Origin: Polyodon spathula
Lineage: Eukaryota; Chordata; Actinopteri; Acipenseriformes; Polyodontidae
Reading direction: 5' to 3'
Assembly: GCF_017654505.1 (NCBI RefSeq)
Contig: NC_054534.1
Location: 45,669,226 to 45,733,225, forward strand
DNA length: 64,000 bases
The translations under genes were made by a program, and so were the position numbers. Of this stretch, positions 34,651 to 45,457 are shown in pieces; the stretch's first letter is position 1, and every line of letters starts with the position of its first letter. The notes beneath the pieces were generated by a model. The model made no database searches, was not told where the DNA came from, and was given only the letters and a program-made list of their open reading frames with translations.

Positions 34651-34774
34651 TAGGCACTGAGGTTACTGTGAGCACGAGGCACCATATGGTCAGTGCACAG
34701 CATACACCAGGGAGACACACAGGCTGAACGAAGCCACAAAGGGCGAGTGAAAAAACAAAAGGGGGAGAACACAC

Positions 34775-34797
34775 TTTTTTTTTTTTTTTTTTTTTTT
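34775..34797. repeat. Poly(T) tract
   Basis: 23 uninterrupted T residues. Confidence 0.95.
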
Positions 34798-35100
34798 AAG
34801 GCCCGACTATAAGCAGCATCAAATTTCTCAGGTTTTTAAAGTTAGTCATATGATTCTGGGGCAATAGACAAAATTAAGTAAATTAGACAAAATTAAGAAA
34901 AAAATCATATTAGCAACATTGTGCCAGTATTTGAATATCAAATGTCAAAGTCTGATGAATATGCATACATTTGTAAAATTTAAAAAAGAATACTATTTTT
35001 TTTCACCCCAGTTTACATATTTATTTGAAATTACCCATTTATCCGTTTTTTTACAGTGGCCCTGAAGTGCAAAGCGCAAACAAAAATCACAGTACAAACA

Positions 35101-35353
35101 AACGTTAGGTTACTTCCATAACCCTGGTTCCCCGAAAGAGAAGATGACCACCAAGATATTACGTATGGGATACGGCCAATAGGCCCCTTCCTGGGAAGAT
35201 ACGCTCGGTCCCTCTCACTGCCAGCCATCCAAAGGAAGCCATTTCTCTTTTTCCATCAAACCCATGAGGGCGACCGATGCGACCGATGCGACCTCGCATT
35301 TGGTGGTCATCTTCTCTTTCATGGAACCAGGGTTATGGAAGTAACATAACGTT
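35101..35353. repeat. Foldback made of DIRS terminal sequence
   Basis: 35101-35154 (AACGTTAGGTTACTTCCATA onward) is the inverse of 35300-35353, and the same terminal sequence occurs at 33130-33182. The arms are about 54 bp with a 145-nt spacer. DIRS elements carry inverted terminal repeats, which explains the sequence but not the closely spaced inverted pair. Confidence 0.8.
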
Positions 35354-37400
35354 CCATTTCAATTCGAAGATGACCACTAAAACATTACGTATGGGATAAT
35401 GTATACCAGAGCTGTCGTGAGGGAGAAGGAATGGTAGCATATGAGGGATGCACAAGCACTGTCTAACCCAGAGATTAGCGCTGTGAACTTACACTCTCAA
35501 TGACCCTTGTGCCTATAGAAGGCAAGGCAGGGTCTACTACCTTAGAACGTAAGAACATAAGAAAGTTTACAAACGAGAGGGGGCCATTCGGCCATTCTTG
35601 CTCGTTTGGTTGTTAGTAGCTTATTGATCCCAGAATCTCATCAAGCAGCTTCTTGAAGGATCCCTGGGTGTCAGCTTCAACAACATTACTGGGGAGTTGA
35701 TTCCAGACCCTCACGATTCTCTGTGTAAAAAAGTGCCTCCTATTTTCTGTTCTGAATGCCCCTTTGTCTAATCTCAATTTGTGACCCCTGGTCCTTGTTT
35801 CTTTTTTCAGGTCGATAAAGTCCCTTGGGTCGACATTGTCAATGCCTTTTAGAATTTTGAATGCTTGAATTAGATTGCCACGTAGTCTTCTTTGTTCAAG
35901 ACTGAACAGATTCAATTCTTTTAGCCTGTCTGCATATGACATGCCTTTTAAACCCAGAATAATTCTGGTCGCTCTTCTTTGCACTCTTTCTAGAGCAGCA
36001 ATATCTTTTTTATAGCGAGGTGACCAGAACTGAACACAATATTCAAGATGAGGTCTTACTAATGCATTGTACAGTTTTAACATTACTTCCCTTGATTTAA
36101 ATTCAGCACTTTTCACAATGTATCCGAGCATCTTGTTGGCCTTTTTTATAGCTTACCCACATTGTCTAGATGAAGACATTTCTGAGTCAACATTAAGAAG
36201 GTAGAACCTGGAGAAAGTGTGCGGCATAGCCTAGCTAGCTAGAATACAAATATCAGATATCAAGGCACCTCTGAAGAGGGCCCAAGATGTTACCAACCCT
36301 CTAGGAGAGTGTGTGACTAACCTACCAGGTGTGGGCAAGCCAGTACCATCATATGCAGTGGAGACTGTATCCAGAATCCAATGTGACAGATGCACACAGA
36401 GCTCTTGTCCTATGCACATACCATCTCAATGCCCACACTGGGAAGAGGAAAATAAATCTCTCTTCCTCTGTTGTTTGTTGATGCAAACAAAGGTGGATGG
36501 AAGGACTCAGATTCCACAGACGGCCGTGATCACCATGGGGAGGAAAGCAGGGTTGGTGCGCAGAGACACCCTGCTGCCATCCTCCCAAATACGCATAGAG
36601 GAGCTGTGCACAGTCAGCGCCTGCAGCTCACTGACCAGCTTAGCGGAGGTGATAGCCAAGAGCAAGTACTTCAGCACTATGGAGCGTATGGGCTCAAACG
36701 GAGCCTTCATGAGAGCCTCAGGTACAATATTAATGTTCTATTCGGGGAGAACAGTCCTCCTGTGAGGACGGAATCGCAGAGCACCTTCAGGAAACGGGTA
36801 GCCAAAAAATGCGTGCCCGGAGGCATTGAATCTACAGGGGCATGGCAAGCAGAGATAGCTGCTAAATACACCTTCATCACCAATTGACGGTTGTGTATCA
36901 CTCCTATCTTGGTGCCTTCGCTCAGTTGAGAGGCTTGCCTCCACCAGCGTAGAGCTTCCCAGCATAGACGAGACACGGTCAGCCAATGGTATCTGTCACG
37001 CTTGTGGTGCAGCCGAAGGATTATGTAGCTGCGGCCATCAGACCCAATAGTTTTTAACACAACAGCAATTGTACTGTGAACTCTTGTTGAACAAGGCCAG
37101 ACAAGTCTTCTGACAGGTAGGCTTGCATCGTAAGGGAATCCAGCCGGAGACTCAAGTAGACCGTACTTTACATCGGTATTAATTGGCTCTGGCATTGTTG
37201 AGGGTGAGACCCAGCCTCAACAGATGCTTCATCACAAATCTCTATGTGTGCCACTGCTCCTTCCTGCAACTGGGGCAGATCAACCAGTCGTCCAAGTAAT
37301 TCATCACCCTGATCACTTGCAGCCACAAGGGAGCTAGGATGGCATCCATGCACTTTGAAAACGTGGAGAGGCTGAATCATAGCACAGAAAACTCAAGGAC
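35354..37400 (-). pseudogene. DIRS-type element copy 2, interrupted by a LINE
   Basis: Minus-strand parts in order: reverse transcriptase with YLDDWLICPS (catalytic YLDD, about 37310-37280, read across a frame change) and HLLRLGLTLNNAR; a partial RNase H block ALRWWRQASQLSEG; then recombinase MKVYLAAISACHAPVDSMPP, MKAPFEPIRSIVLKYLLLAI and the catalytic VTHSPRGLVTSWALFRG (about 36340-36290). The sequence parallels copy 1 block for block. Stops and frameshifts are frequent, and a CR1-like LINE is inserted at 35545-36195. Confidence 0.85.
35545..36195 (-). pseudogene. CR1-like LINE, 5'-truncated, open frame preserved
   Basis: A 172-codon minus-strand frame (36131-35613) covers the reverse-transcriptase C-terminus: LYNALVRPHLEYCVQFWSPR, YKKDIAALERVQRRATRIIL, MSYADRLKELNLFSLEQRRL and RIVRVWNQLPSNVV. 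It is followed by a 3' tail ending in CTTATGTTCTTACGTTC on the minus strand. Endonuclease and most of the polymerase are missing. It is far better preserved than its relative at 20780-21240, so it is a younger insertion, and it lies within DIRS copy 2. Confidence 0.9.
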
Positions 37401-37947
37401 GCTCCCCTGTAAGGTGAAGCAGAGATACTTCCTGTGCGCTGGACTAATAAGAACGTGGGATCTGCGTACCACAAGGGTAAGTGTATGTATTGAGTGTGTC
37501 GCAGAATCTATTTATTCACATTTCTCAACGTAGGTCATGTTTTGCTGGCTAAACTCAAGGCCATCTTTGCACCAGCTGTAGGAAATCTCTTGGCAGAAGA
37601 AAACCCTGCCAAGCCTTCTCCAGTGAGCTATGGGGCAACTGGTAAAGGCACATCACCACCTTATGTCCTTTCTTTTTGGATATACTAATGTTTTTTTGTA
37701 TTGTTTTTTTTTAGATTACGCCTATGTCTACTCAACTCGCATCAAGTTAAGATGTGCTGAAGAAGGTTTAATATTTTACTGTACTGTTACTTTATGAACA
37801 AAGTGTTAACTATTCATTTGTATGCTTTTAGGTATTGTGAATGAAGACATTGCTCAATTGGATTTGATAAAGGAATATTTTAGAAAAGACTACACTTATG
37901 ATATATTTTTAGATTTTCTAAAAACCCATCAAGGAATATGTGGCAAG

Positions 37948-38377
37948 GTGTCCACCCCTTTTATTATTTATGTATTATTATTATTTGTGTTGTATTATTA
38001 TTTGCATTATTATTATGTATTGTGTTTGAGTACGTACAGACGAAAGCCATCCAAAATTATTGTTTAGTCTCGTAAGGTTTAGCTGGTGTGGATGGGGTTG
38101 ATTCCCCATCCCAGAAAAGACAGTGAGAATGTGGCTGGAGCCTTAATAAAGTAATTGTCTAATAGGTAATAAGGCTCCAGCCACAGCATAAAAGACCCAC
38201 TCTGGGCTCAGAGTGTCAGAGGAGAGACAAGACGTGAGTCAGTGAAATATAAATGAATTGCTATAGTAATATACTTGATTATAGTTTTGTTCTGTGTTTG
38301 TCTATTTTGTTTTGGCCCATGTACTCTTTTGTTTATTATTGTGTTTTTGTTTAAACTGTTTATTTTGTTTGCCATTG
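37948..38377 (+). mobile_element. LTR remnant inside the IS3-like gene
   Basis: Starts TGTCCACCCCTTTTATTATT and holds a 15-bp inverted repeat GTGGCTGGAGCCTTA (38131-38145, 38170-38184). A TATA-like CATAAAAG (near 38187) is followed by GACCCACTCTGGGCTCAGAG and then a T/G-rich tail. The layout suggests a gypsy-type LTR with its promoter. It lies between block 1 and the integrase core. The right boundary is approximate. Confidence 0.5.
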
Positions 38378-39179
38378 GGCCAAATTATGTTTGGCATGCT
38401 GATGGATGTGATCAATTTAAACCTTATGACTTAAATGTAAGTGAATGCATCGATGGCTTTTCTAGAAAAATATTGTGGTTAAGATGTGGACCAACTAATA
38501 ATAAAACTGCAGTTATTGCCTCCAACTACTTGAAGTGTGTGTCAGACCTCAGTGTTGTGCCTATGCATTTGATAACAGACTGAGGCACAGAGAATGGGAT
38601 AATGGCTGGAATTCAATGCACATTAAGATCACATCACAGTGACCATTTTTCTGGGGCTGCAAGTCACGTCTATGAAACTTCGACAAAACTTCAAATCAAA
38701 GGATTGAATCCTGGTGGGCACATTTTAGAAAACAACGGTAAGATTGACAGTTAATCAATTTTTGATAGAAATATTCTAACCTCTCATTTCTCATTTCTGG
38801 AAAAAAGTGCATTTCTGAATGTTTGATTAGAAAGTAGCTTACATTGAATACAATGCATATGTTCAACAATACTTTCTCATAGAAACTGAACTTAATTCTC
38901 AGCATTGTATTTGTGATTACATAATTGCCCATTGTCATATGTATGTATGTTAACAAATATAGCATATATATATTTAGCTCCAAAGAGCCAGCTTCCCAAC
39001 GTTTTGATATGTAGTACATACATACATTATGTAAACACAATGGGCATTAAATTTTAATGAAGCAAATATACATTGTTTTATTACTTAATTGTTTTTTTTT
39101 TTATGGACATTTAATATTCCTGTATTTTTACTGAATGTTAGATTTCAATTAATGTGTTAATTTTTCGATGAACAACAAC

Positions 39180-40114
39180 ACAGTACAACCTATTGTATTT
39201 GGTATTGTCTCAAAGATGGCTGCAGTGGATGAAGTCAGACCAGAACCAGAAACCAGGAAATAAACAACAGAGAGGTCGGGTTTGGTGCAGCTGAACGATT
39301 GTTCTCGCTCAGTATTTAATAATGAAACAAACAGAAAATAAAAAGTTGAAAGACAAACAAGACACAGGACACGGCACTCGTAGCCAAAACAAAAAGACAA
39401 ACAAAACAGACTATACAGACAAAGCATGGTGAGCTTGTATTTTAACTGTTAACTATTCTTATTACCTCCATCTCCAATCCCGTTCTCCACTCACCGAACA
39501 CACAACCCTGAGTGAGTGAAAACATGCAGCTTTTATGCAGCTGTACCGAGACTAGATTGCTAATCAGTCATTCAATTGGAGTCTCCGTACAACTGCACCT
39601 GAATTAATAAAGTGCAATTCCCCGTGTTCGCATATTATTATATTTTACCTGCATGTGAAATGCTGTGCAGTCCTCGTGCCTAAATACAAATATATATTTT
39701 AAACACTCGTGTTCCACAGACCCATTTATATCCCGTGTACCAATGACTATACACCAACAGTAACACACAACACGTAACATACAACACAAAATACATACAG
39801 GGGCGGGGCAACATTGCCACAAATCACCCCCCCCCACACACACTTGTGCGTAGCACACATGACCTCAATGGCCACCTCCCCCCTTAAAATCCTAAAAGTC
39901 TTGCTCAAAGTCTTGGGCCAAGAACGAGGACTTTAAGGGGTTCATGGGCGGCAATGTTGCCAGTAGTCAGGCTGCTACTGGCCATGCTGTCAGCAGATAT
40001 GCTGACAGTGGGGTGAGTCTCTCCTCCCGCTGTACCACTAGCAGCAGAAATGCTACCAATAGTGAGTCTGTCAGCAGACGTGCATGACACTTTATTCCCG
40101 TGGGTAGGTGGCAA
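39180..40114 (-). mobile_element. 3' end of an LTR retrotransposon (PPT plus LTR)
   Basis: On the minus strand a G-rich polypurine tract (reverse of the C run at 39828-39836) is followed by TGTGGCAATGTTGCCCCGCC (from 39820), as at a 3' LTR start. A TATA-like GCATAAAAGC lies near 39540. Sequence at 39840-40114 would be the end of the internal region. It has no recognisable domain. The distal LTR border was not found. The element lies between blocks 2 and 3 of the IS3-like gene. Confidence 0.45.
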
Positions 40115-41697
40115 CTAGAAAAGGGATGGAGCTACGGTACCCAAACCCAATGACCCGGACGGAAAACGATGTGGCATCCGTGGATTGGAGAAGCGGATGC
40201 ACTCATTAACCAAGAGGTCATAAGGGAGGGTATAAACTAGGGGCATAGCAAAGTAATCTGCTAATTTGCAAATGGTTAGATTTGACCTTTAAGGAAATAC
40301 CGTGTATACTAAAAACTGTGTTTGTTTTGTTTTTGTTAGTGTCGGTTGTTTGTCTCACTAGACAACCAGTAACATGATCCGGAGCCCTAGCGCAAGCCAG
40401 CATTAACCCGGACATCACTTTCACCCCAGCATTTCACTAAATTGCACCACTAGCATGTAATATCACTTCACTGTCTTATGTTTTGTGTTTAGTCTTGGTG
40501 TGAGTTAAAACTGGATTTTTGGTTACGGGTCAAACCCGGGGATTACAGTTACGAATGATACACGCCGCTGTATCAACCCAGCATTTTTACTGCCATTTGC
40601 CTTTGGGCTCTGGGCATTATCATTCATTAAATAAAACATCCTTACACCTGAAAGCAATTGTCTGCATGATTAATCTGCTCTGCCCTGCACTCACCTGTAT
40701 TCACTCACCACTTTGCTACAGTGCCACAAAATTAAAATATTCTTTGCCAATCTTTGATAACTGCTGCATTGTTTTCATTCCATCTTCAGCTCACAGTTCT
40801 GGATGGAGCTTCTAGAAGATTTGTAGGATTCAGGCCATTTCAATGGCAGCCATGAGCATAAGTGTTTGACGCACTTTGCTTTTGTTGATGTCCTCCAAAA
40901 GGATTTAAATGAATGCAAGCTGCTCTGGAACCAGCACAGAATTAGACCTTCAACAATGTCACCCTGTCCATCTGGAATCCCTAATTAGTTATTTAGACTG
41001 CCACACAGGTATGAATTCCAGATCAACTGGCAATGGCACAAGTTATTAAAAAAGGAAGGTGTACTTAAAATAAACAAGTGGAATAACTTTGTTTTTTTAA
41101 TGATAGCTTCTTACAGAAAGAAAGCTGAAAACTAACATAGTAATACTAATGTGTTCATGTCTACACTGAATTGTTTTTATTATTATCATTGTGTTTCTTA
41201 ATTAGGCTAATTTTAATATATCTCTATGGCTGATATGTTAACCTGTAACATGTGAATTATGTAGAAAAATGTTAATTCAAGCACATTTTTTTCTGTATAT
41301 CCTTTTTAGTAATAGCGCAGTTATGCTTTAGGGCAGTGTATCTAACATTGGGATAATTCTAATATTTTTCTTGTCCAGGTTTCAATCCAGGGACTGTGGA
41401 TATGAAGTGTTTTGTGAGCAGCTTCAGCTCCTTTCAACTCACTGCGAAGAGGTTTACTCTTGTGGACACGAAACCCTTAAAGAGTATTTGAACTTAATTA
41501 AAGATCAACAAAACTTGCAAAACTACTGACATGGGAATCTGCTGTAGAACTTTATCTAAAATTGAAAGAAATTATAAATGTGTAAAGAAAATAACATGAA
41601 AGTTACACAAAAAAGGTTTTCAATCTATTTTCAAAAGCTGTTTGTTTTAGGGAAGGCCTCAGTACTGTAAACTAGAGAATAATTATGGGCTAGTTGA

Positions 41698-41790
41698 TAA
41701 AACACTGAGGACGGAAGGTGCCCACTTGAAGATCCCAGAGATGTACCCGACTTAGCTCAATCCAGATTGTTGTCATGCTGATGTGCTGGG
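41698..41790 (+). repeat. Fragment of RLE-type LINE 3' region
   Basis: ACTGAGGACGGAAGGTGCCC and the following 70 bp match the reverse complement of 52440-52535, which lies in the 3' part of the LINE at 52.2-55.4 kb. Confidence 0.8.
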
Positions 41791-43204
41791 AAGAGCTGAT
41801 ATAAAGCTTCCATTCAGTCCCAAAATGCACTGAACACAAGTCCAACCTAGAGCACACTAATTTGAAAAAGCAACATTGGATATAATGACACAGGTGGAAA
41901 CTGATATGCATTAAATCAAGTATTAATATACAACTTTTTTCATTGTTTCACCACATGGCCTTCACAATTTTGTATTTTGTTGTAAATATAATTATTTTTA
42001 AATCACATAGACCAAACATTTTAAACTAATGTAGCTTTGATCATAACTTTAAGCACTCATCCATTGAAAGTAAAAAAAAAAAAAGGCTTTTTCTATGGTT
42101 CTCACACAATTTCATCATGTTCTGTGTGTTAAACTTAAAACAAAAGAACATACCTTGCACATTTCAAATTAATTTATACATGCTTTCAAATTTAGAACTT
42201 AGAAAATGAGGATGTCTTTTGCATTTCAAACTATAACAGAACATTTGAAGCAGTGTAGAATGCCTCCTTTATTACTATAATTACTCATCTTTTTGCAACA
42301 GGTACACCATTACCAGTAAATGTCATATTGTCCCTTGAAATGCATGCGACTTCTGAGGATAAGCAGCTAGGAAAAATCTTTGAATTTTATAACTCCACAT
42401 AACACAGTATACATTATAAAGAAAAATAACAGCAAAGTGTTAACAAATCAGCACAATCTGTTTATGTTATGGGCAGAAGCCGAAGTCAGGGAGTTACTGA
42501 AATGGCAGAAATGTTTTTAACAGAATACCTGTTAAATATTTTTTAAAAGAATACCTGTCATTTAAAGAAATCAACCCCACAAATAATTTGAGGCCTAAAA
42601 ACCTTTTCTAAAATGGGTTATGTAATTATGTGAAGTTACAGTAATTCCAGGCAAAGCTTTAAAAGTGTATTCTCTAGAATTAATTTAATACTGTCCAAAT
42701 CCAGATTAATTTCAAAATGTAAAACTCTCGTATGTGTTATCTATGGGCAAGTTTAAGATACTGCTACGTGTATTAACAGTTGGGTAACGTGAACCATCGT
42801 GTAAGAGGTGAATAGTCGGTTTTGGCTGGAATCTTAATGGGTATCACAGCCCAGTTGCAAACATCAGAATATCCTCCAAAGCAGATAACTTAGTCTCTAA
42901 TAACCCTTTTTTACTCATATCCCTTTAATTACTAAAATAGCTGAGCTGTATAAGGTAAATAAATATTAAGAATCTTTAACTATTTTGAAACAGACAAAAC
43001 AATAGTTCTCCCCTGGCAATTAACAGGGGAAAGTTTTGAAAGTGAGTTTTGTCCAATTGCCATTTAACTAGATACACAAAGAACACAAGAACTAATTTAT
43101 ATCTTAACAGTAAACTGAAGAAAAAAAGCATAGTAACCAATGCAGAAAGACTAAAGAAATTAGGGAGACTAAAAATACATACAAAGTTAGGGCTACTGAT
43201 TTTC
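41791..43204. other. Unassigned AT-rich DNA
   Basis: No coding homology or clear repeat was seen. The 100-codon minus frame at 42976-43278 is hydrophobic low-information sequence opposite the hAT remnant. Confidence 0.4.
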
Positions 43205-43412
43205 CATGATCGCAGAATCAGATGGAATCGCGGAATTAGGCATTGGAAACGGAACTGAATTCTGCTTTGCAATTGCACCTTTAAAACGTGTGTCAGTAGT
43301 TAAGGAATACGATATGAAAAGGCATTTTGAAACCAAACAAGGAGCTTTTAGAAATATGTATCCAGAGGGCACAGTAGTTAGAAGCTCAAAAGTAGAAGCG
43401 CTGATCTCTTAA
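43205..43412 (+). pseudogene. hAT-type transposase N-terminal remnant
   Basis: The frame reads VSVVKEYDMKRHFETKQGAF and RNMYPEGTVVRSSKVEAL, which resembles the BED zinc-finger end and following helix of ZBED/GTF2IRD2-type hAT transposases (usually ...K.YNLRRHYETKHA...YP.G...R..K...L). The paired cysteines upstream are not visible, and the rest of the transposase is absent. Confidence 0.6.
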
Positions 43413-43626
43413 GTTATACTATTAATACGTCATTCATTTTAAAATGTTTGCAATATACTCCGTTAAATTTTCACTGTTCTATTGTTAAAGTACTATTCAT
43501 ATGGCAAAATATGTAAGTCTTGTTCAATATATGAACATTAAGTTATGTAATATTTATTATTGCTTAAAAATGTGCAGAGTAAAATAGTCTGGCCCGTCTA
43601 CTCCTAACTTTTCCTATATGGCCCCC

Positions 43627-43629
<3 letters not shown>

Positions 43630-43671
<42 letters not shown>
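43630..43671. repeat. Poly(A) tract (42 bp)
   Basis: 42 uninterrupted A residues after GGCCCCCATT. It could mark the 3' end of a retroposed sequence, but no source was recognised upstream. Confidence 0.95.
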
Positions 43672-43674
<3 letters not shown>

Positions 43675-44721
43675 AGTTGAAGAGACCTGCTCTAACTAAG
43701 GCAACTCTGTCTGTCCAGGGTATACAAGAAACACCTGCAAGCAGTTTTACAGCAAGTACAGCATAAACCAGTCTGTGTTGTTGCAAATGGAACTACAGAT
43801 GAGAGCGATAAGTGTCCTGAACATTGTATTTAACTTGTAATTTTATGTAATTGTGTATATTTGTAATAATGCCCCTCGTTTGACTAGTCTGTATATTGTA
43901 ATGCCAGCAATAAGCTGTTTTCTTCAAAACACCTTTATTTGTTGACTAACCTACAGTACACTGTGACTAGTGGACTGCTTTAAGAAAGATTTTTTATTGA
44001 AAACTACAGTATCTCAGGGACTTATAAAATAAGTAATTCAATAGATTTTTTATGTAAAATATTATTTGTTCAAATTATGTTAAATCTTAATAAATTGTTA
44101 AAAACAGAAAAAATAGAAATTGGGTCTTTTTGAAAAACGAAAACTGCCATTCCCAAGAATGGAAAAATCAGGAGCTTTGTGTAATTTTTTTAAAACTGCA
44201 TAAATTGAAAAATACTTCTTATAAAACAATACTACTATCTGGTTCTCTTTTCCAGCCTTGAATATCTAGCAAGTAGAATTTCGAGTACTATACTATCCTT
44301 CCTTCCTGAAATGCCCTGCTACTACCTGGCTCACTTAACTCCTCTCAGAAGAGGCTTTCAAAACTGCTGCATCTCATTTTTTCTCAGAGAAGCAGAATGA
44401 AGTCAGAAATACTGATTGATGTTTAATGGCTGAAAGTGTGGATAGTCCCTCTTTGAATCTGTGAAAAGTTAGAAATAAAATTAGGCTTCCCATGTGCAGG
44501 AGCTGAATAAAAAAAATAAAATAAATAATAATAATAAAAAAATACATTTTGTATAATTTGAAAAGATTAACTTATTTTACCAAAGTATACAGCTAGAAAT
44601 ATTTTTTTTTACATTCTACTCTATTATAATAAGTCAGCAAATACGACCCATTCTAGTTACAAAAAATCTCCTGACTAGTGACACAGCCATCTCTTACTTG
44701 TTGCATACAAAATAGTTTTAT
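43672..44721. other. Unassigned DNA, possible 3' end of HECT gene
   Basis: AT-rich. On the minus strand near 44390-44270 a degenerate block could be a further HECT exon, but frames are broken and I cannot see the catalytic Cys motif. Confidence 0.3.
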
Positions 44722-44726
44722 GCATG

Positions 44727-45402
44727 TGTGGCAAAGTGGTTGGAAATATGTTTTTATTTATATTCAGGTCTGGTGGCCAAATAAGATCCTGGCAATACAC
44801 AACAATGCCTACTGCGCGGCGGAAACAATAACGGGTTACAATCCCAAATAATAAACACAAAATATCTCCCATACAATAATAGTAACATGGTCACCAGTCC
44901 TGGGTACGTGCAGTAGTGCTTGTGGTGGGTGATAGTGTTTATTTGTGACAAATGTGCAGTGCTATTCCGGGTTAGTGCTGGCCCTTGGTGACAGCTCCGG
45001 AATCGTGTTTGGCCATCCAGCAATACACAACAAGACAATTACAGACAAATAAAACACTTACAAATGTCTATTTCTAACGGGGTCTCTCACACAGTCCTTC
45101 AATAGCTTTAAACCAAGCGAATAAACAGATACATCTCTTTGACCCCTATTTATACCATCACTCATAACCCCTTGGTAAACGATTGCAGCCACTCCTGTAA
45201 TCCGCGACTGCCACATCATTTCCCTTCCGGGTCAATGAGTTAGTGTAACGAAGCTCCGTCTCTTTTCTACATGACCAACTTCCTTTTAACCCCCGGAATG
45301 ACATGTCAGGTCAAGTAGTCCAGAGTACTCTGTTCCCATTACTTAGCGCCCTCACAGGTCGGGAGGGAGATTTACACCAAGAATCATTGTCTTTCTGTAA
45401 TA
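44727..45402 (-). mobile_element. Solo LTR with GCATG target duplication
   Basis: Begins TGTGGCAAAG and ends CTGTAATA (mutated from the family's CTGTCACA), with GCATG directly outside both ends (44722-44726, 45403-45407). On the minus strand a TATA box TATAAATAGGGG (near 45147) is visible. It lies in the interval just downstream of a HECT exon on the same strand. Confidence 0.9.
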
Positions 45403-45457
45403 GCATGTTACAGCCTGAGTGTCAGCTTTTAAAGTTGAAAAATTCATAACTGCCTAC

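Larger units (their letters stand above)
37832..41529 (+). pseudogene. IS3-like (rve integrase) gene in exon-like blocks, broken
   Basis: Block 1 (37832-37946) reads LDLIKEYFRKDYTYDIFLDF, an N-terminal helix-turn-helix. Block 2 (about 38378-38737) is the DDE integrase core: GPNYVWHADGCDQFKPYDLN (first Asp), IDGFSRKILWLRCGPTNN, then LITD (second Asp) followed by an in-frame TGA at 38581 before GTENGIMAGIQCTL. After a frameshift comes NQRIESWWAHFRKQR (Glu), and then a good splice donor GTAAGA. Block 3 (about 40865-40988) reads FVDVLQKDLNECKLLWNQHR and IRPSTMSPCPSG. Block 4 (41379-41529), behind a clear acceptor, ends with a stop. The family resembles eukaryotic IS3EU/Ginger-type transposases or genes derived from them. 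I cannot choose between these. A second copy lies at 60230-60850. Confidence 0.7.

Noticed and set aside
43630..43671. Poly(A) as tail of a processed pseudogene or SINE
   Set aside because: I could not recognise a source sequence upstream or flanking duplications.
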